64,000 nt of DNA, taken from Nonomuraea indica (GTDB lineage Bacteria; Actinomycetota; Actinomycetes; Streptosporangiales; Streptosporangiaceae). Location: contig NZ_KZ559467.1 in assembly GCF_002850745.1 (NCBI RefSeq), positions 1 through 64,000 on the forward strand. Reading direction: 5' to 3'. Of the stretch, positions 61,343 to 64,000 are shown one piece after another. The number at the start of each line of letters is the position of its first letter. Position 1 is the stretch's first letter. Made by a program: the position numbers and the translations under genes. Below the pieces are notes generated by a model. That model ran no database searches. It was given only the letters and a program-made list of their open reading frames with translations, and was not told where the DNA came from.

Positions 61343-62008
61343 ATGACGACAGGCACGACCAGTACGGGCATCATGCCTATCGTGAGCGAGGGAAGCGTCG
61401 CCGACGCCAAAATTGGGGTAAGGCTCGCGTCGAGACTTCCGGCACGAACGGATGACTCCGACCTTAGAGAACTGACGAGTCTCGCCGTACAGGGTGATCG
61501 CGGTGCGATCGAATCCCTGCTGGCCGAGTTGCGTCCGATGGTGGTGCGGTATTGCCGCGCCCGGCTGGGGAGGGTTTCCGGGCAATATCACATTGCCGAT
61601 GACGTGGCCCAGGAGGTCTGCATCGCGGTGCTGTCCGCGCTGCCCCGTTACCGTGACATGGGCCGTCCGTTCGCCTCGTTCGTGTTCGGGATCGCCTCGC
61701 ACAAGGTGGCCGACGCGCTGCGCAGCTCGGTCCGCTCGGCCGTGCCGACCCAGGACCTGCCCGACGGTCCCGACGACGGGCCGGGGCCCGAGGAGACCGT
61801 GGTCCGCTACATCGAGGTCGAGCACGCCCGCAGGCTGCTCGCCCGGCTCCCGGACAACCAGCGCGAGTTGCTGCTGTTGCGGGTGGTGTCGGGGCTTTCG
61901 GCGGAGGAGACCGGTAATGTACTCGGCATGTCACCAGGTGCGGTCCGGGTCGCCCAGCACCGGGCGCTCGCGAGGTTACGGCAGATGGCCGAGCTGGAGT
62001 CGGCTTGA
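61343..62008 (+). CDS. sigD: SigD/ShbA-type sigma-70 family factor
   Basis: This 221-aa group-4-like sigma factor has region 2 ([18 protein letters not shown]...[40 protein letters not shown]). Region 4 is [45 protein letters not shown]. These closely resemble mycobacterial SigD and Streptomyces ShbA, which transcribes the principal sigma gene. Location after groEL and before DUF5319 matches the mycobacterial sigD locus. The start is uncertain: ATG 61343 lacks a ribosome binding site, and ATG 61373 or GTG 61382 are possible. It overlaps the next gene by 4 nt. Confidence 0.88.
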   Translation: MTTGTTSTGIMPIVSEGSVADAKIGVRLASRLPARTDDSDLRELTSLAVQGDRGAIESLLAELRPMVVRYCRARLGRVSGQYHIADDVAQEVCIAVLSALPRYRDMGRPFASFVFGIASHKVADALRSSVRSAVPTQDLPDGPDDGPGPEETVVRYIEVEHARRLLARLPDNQRELLLLRVVSGLSAEETGNVLGMSPGAVRVAQHRALARLRQMAELESA

Positions 62009-62397
62009 CGCCGGAGGCGGAGAGCGACGCACTCCTTGACGCGCTGTCCCGCGGCGAGCCGCCGCGCGACGCGGATCCCGCCGCCCGGCTGCTCGCCGCG
62101 CTGCTCGGCGACGTCTCCGCCGACGCCGGCGCTCCGATGGATCCCGCCGGGATTCCGGCCTACGCCGGGGCTTCGGGCGGCGCGGAAGTTCCGGACGGTG
62201 CCGAGATCATGGATGGTGCCGAGATCATGGACGGTGCCGAGATCCCGCGAGGCGCCGGGGCGCCGGACGGCGGCGCCGGGGTCGTGAGCGATGGTGAGGG
62301 CTTCGGCGGCGGCACGGACTCCGGTGGCGGCGCCCCGGCGGGCGGCTCCGGCACCGGCTCGACGGCGGCGGTCAGTGGCGTTCTTCGGTGTCGATGA
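62005..62397 (+). CDS. Short RsdA-like anti-sigma candidate without membrane segment
   Basis: TTG 62005 overlaps the sigma-gene stop (TTGA) and has GGAG 5 nt upstream; 130 aa. The N-terminus has [31 protein letters not shown], resembling the short sigma-binding segment of RsdA, the anti-SigD of mycobacteria. The rest is Gly/Ala/Asp-rich with three GAEI repeats and ends without any hydrophobic segment, whereas RsdA is a membrane protein. It may be a truncated or soluble form, or a fragment. It overlaps the convergent DUF5319 gene by 26 nt. The GC-rich tail weakens coding confidence there. Confidence 0.6.
   Translation: MTPEAESDALLDALSRGEPPRDADPAARLLAALLGDVSADAGAPMDPAGIPAYAGASGGAEVPDGAEIMDGAEIMDGAEIPRGAGAPDGGAGVVSDGEGFGGGTDSGGGAPAGGSGTGSTAAVSGVLRCR
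62194..62247 (+). repeat. Three tandem 18-bp repeats
   Basis: Three copies of GA(C/T)GGTGCCGAGATCATG, the third ending CCG. They encode DGAEIM units in the RsdA-like ORF. Confidence 0.85.
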
Positions 62398-62749
62398 CAC
62401 CGTCGACATAGCCCCTGGCGTACTCCCAGGTGACGTAGTCGGCGGGGTCCGGCCGGAAGGCCGGCTCGTGCACCTGCGGCTGACCCTTCTCGATCATCTG
62501 GCGGAGATTGCCGCGCAGCAGCTCCCAGTCGAAGAAGTGCTGCTCGCCGCATTCGGGGCAGTCGAGCACCAGGCCGAGCACCCCCTGCGGCTCCAGCAGG
62601 GAGCGGAAGACCTCGACGTCGGCGAGGTCGGTGATGGCCTCGTCACGCTCGGCCGCGGTGAGCGGCTCGGCGTCGTCGAGCGCCCCCATCGCCGCCGACG
62701 GGTCGTTCGGGTCGTCCGCGAACGGATCGCGGGGGACGTCTTCCAACAC
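62372..62749 (-). CDS. DUF5319 protein
   Basis: The 125-aa protein reads MLEDVPRDPFADDPNDPSAAMGALDDAEPLTAAERDEAITDLADVEVF at the N-terminus. CPECGEQHFFDWELLRGNLRQMI follows, with a CxxC likely to bind metal. It matches DUF5319 (Rv3412-like), which neighbours sigD in mycobacteria. Function unknown. The GTG at 62749 abuts GGGAAG; a TTG one codon downstream would have better spacing. Confidence 0.9.
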   Translation of the reverse strand: MLEDVPRDPFADDPNDPSAAMGALDDAEPLTAAERDEAITDLADVEVFRSLLEPQGVLGLVLDCPECGEQHFFDWELLRGNLRQMIEKGQPQVHEPAFRPDPADYVTWEYARGYVDGVIDTEERH

Positions 62750-62785
62750 CTTCCCACCATATGACCGATGCGGCCTCAGCGGTGC

Positions 62786-63799
62786 TCAATGGCTGAGCCA
62801 TCCGCGCCGGGCGGCCTCCACCCCGGCGTGGAAACGTGACTGGGCGCCCAGCCTGGCCATCGCGTCGGCGAACCGCGCGCGGACCGTGCGCACCGAGACC
62901 CCGAGGTGGCGGGCGATCGACTCGTCGCACATGCCCTGGGCCGCGAGCCGGAGCACCTGCACGACGCCGTCGCCCCGGCCCTCCCACGGCATGGGCACGG
63001 CCCGGCCCCACAGCTCCTCGAACAGCGAGCCGAGCATGCCGACCACGATCGGGGTGCGTACGAGATAGAAGTTGTAGGCGTGGTCGGGCAGGTTGCCGCC
63101 CCACAGCGCGGGCAGCCCGGCCGCCTCGTGCCCGGCGGTCATGAACCAGCTCGGCACCCGGTCGAGCGTCCGCACCCGCCCGCCCGTGTCCCGCAGGCGG
63201 GTGACCTGGTCGCGCACGCCGGGCAGCGGCAGGGTGTCCACCGGGATGATCGCGCGCACCTTCAGCAGCCCGCGCTGCTGCGCGTCGATCCACGGGTCGG
63301 CGAACTTCCGGACGAAGTCGGCCATGGTGCGCTCGTCGGGGATGGCCGTCAGCAGCGTCATCGGCGGCGCCTGCACGGCCATGCCGATCACGCTCTCGTA
63401 CAGCACGTCGGCCCCGCTGGCCAGCTCCACCGGGAACGGCCCGCTCTGGTAGTCGCGTCCGGCGTCGTAGTCGCGGATCAGGCCCCGGATCGAGCCGAGC
63501 GCCGAGTCGATGCGCCGGCTCTCCTCGGCCAGCCGGTCGAGCCGCTCGGCGATCAGGCGGCCCAGCGCGCCGGCCGGGTGCCGGGCGAGATACTCGCCCG
63601 ACTGCTCGTCCACCACGCCCAGCTTGACCAGGTCGTCGAGCTGTCTGCTCACCGTGTCGGCCGGGCCGCCCATGGCCTCGGCCACCTCCGCCAGCGTGGC
63701 CCGGTGCAGGCGCAGCACGGCGGTGTAGAGGGCCGACTGAGCCGGATCGAGGCCCAGCGTCTCGAAGGGTGACGACACGTGGGGTGACTCGTTGCGCAT
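62786..63799 (-). CDS. Transcriptional regulator with TrmB-like and LuxR-type HTH domains
   Basis: ATG 63799 gives 337 aa. An N-terminal winged helix (about 10-80) resembles TrmB: FETLGLDPAQSALYTAVLRLHRATLAEVAEAMGGPADTVSRQLDDLVKLGVV. The middle region is probably a sensor. The C-terminal HTH is LuxR-type: VLRLAAQGMCDESIARHLGVSVRTVRARFADAMARLG. Such two-HTH proteins are frequent in actinomycetes; ligand and targets are unknown. The frame is open further upstream but without recognisable sequence. A 22-bp inverted repeat about 95 nt upstream may be its operator. Confidence 0.85.
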   Translation of the reverse strand: MRNESPHVSSPFETLGLDPAQSALYTAVLRLHRATLAEVAEAMGGPADTVSRQLDDLVKLGVVDEQSGEYLARHPAGALGRLIAERLDRLAEESRRIDSALGSIRGLIRDYDAGRDYQSGPFPVELASGADVLYESVIGMAVQAPPMTLLTAIPDERTMADFVRKFADPWIDAQQRGLLKVRAIIPVDTLPLPGVRDQVTRLRDTGGRVRTLDRVPSWFMTAGHEAAGLPALWGGNLPDHAYNFYLVRTPIVVGMLGSLFEELWGRAVPMPWEGRGDGVVQVLRLAAQGMCDESIARHLGVSVRTVRARFADAMARLGAQSRFHAGVEAARRGWLSH

Positions 63800-63893
63800 C
63801 TCGGGGGGCTCCGTACGGGGGACACGGGCGTGTCGCGAGGATAACGCGGCGATCGGCACCTGTCCGCACCTTACGCCGACTCGCGGACGGTCT

Positions 63894-63915
63894 CTGCAAC
63901 TTCGTGCAGTTGCAG
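63894..63915. promoter_or_regulatory. 22-bp inverted repeat upstream of the two-HTH regulator
   Basis: CTGCAACT, 6-nt centre TCGTGC, AGTTGCAG: perfect 8-bp arms. It lies about 95 nt upstream of the regulator start and is a candidate autoregulatory operator. Confidence 0.5.
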
Positions 63916-64000
63916 GTTTGCACATTGCCGTCCCGCGCGGAGGTCCTTCACGCTGGGTGGAGAGTCGGCAACACCGGGCTGCGGGCTGTGCGGAGCCATC

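Noticed and set aside
61267..61455. Small ORF MKGLVSPLDYS... with a TATTGT hexamer 6 nt upstream
   Set aside because: It overlaps the sigma gene N-terminus in another frame and has no family. It may instead mean the sigma start is further downstream.

Overview
The window looks like a high-GC actinobacterial chromosome. GTG and TTG starts are common, third codon positions are strongly GC-biased, and the gene order is the actinobacterial one: rpoB-rpoC, the str operon, the S10 and spc operons, then infA-rpmJ-rpsM-rpsK-rpsD-rpoA-rplQ-truA. The neighbourhoods groES-groEL-sigD-DUF5319 and alr-hydrolase-tsaE-tsaB-rimI-tsaD are also typical of the group. My best guess is a Streptosporangiales-type actinomycete (Nonomuraea, Streptosporangium or a relative). 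That is an inference from protein flavour, not a measurement. I found no rRNA, tRNA, CRISPR array, transposase or prophage gene.

Region 1 (1-28817) holds the transcription and translation core, all on the + strand: the end of rpoB, rpoC, rpsL-rpsG-fusA-tuf, rpsJ to rpsQ, rplN to rplO, secY-adk-map, infA-rpmJ, rpsM-rpsK-rpsD-rpoA-rplQ and truA. Many genes overlap by 1-8 nt or abut within 2-3 nt. The gaps between blocks carry strong GC-rich hairpins that probably act as terminators, attenuators or autoregulatory leaders. Two non-ribosomal genes, a DUF1707 membrane protein and a small secreted basic protein, sit between map and infA, followed by a repeat-rich 0.7-kb gap.

Region 2 (28782-34390, - strand) is accessory-looking. 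Two very large, low-complexity, single-pass membrane proteins share a related C-terminal extracytoplasmic domain, and a membrane-anchored CAP/SCP-domain protein lies upstream of them. Region 3 (34498-37039) is rplM-rpsI-glmM behind a clear promoter. Region 4 (37102-42390, - strand) has a four-gene ABC-2 exporter locus (two ATPases, two permeases), a DUF389 membrane protein and coaA.

Region 5 (42442-53097, + strand) starts with a perfect inverted pair of DnaA boxes, then a PhoX/DUF839 Tat protein, acpS, nnr, alr, an alpha/beta hydrolase and tsaE. Next come a lipoprotein-like candidate sortase substrate with its sortase, an APH-family kinase, and tsaB-rimI-tsaD. TsaE, TsaB and TsaD are the bacterial t6A tRNA-modification proteins. 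Region 6 (53078-58550) has a DoxX-like/SDR pair divergent from an ECF41-type sigma factor, a 582-aa heptad-repeat coiled-coil protein and a THUMP-like methyltransferase. Region 7 (58709-64000) has a CIRCE-controlled groES-groEL1, a SigD/ShbA-type sigma factor translationally coupled to a short RsdA-like anti-sigma candidate, DUF5319 and a two-HTH regulator.

The points most worth following are the paired disordered membrane proteins, the ECF41 divergent promoter, the membrane-less RsdA-like protein, the DnaA-box palindrome, the sortase pair, the structured S10 leader and an 8-codon relay ORF between rplR and rpsE.
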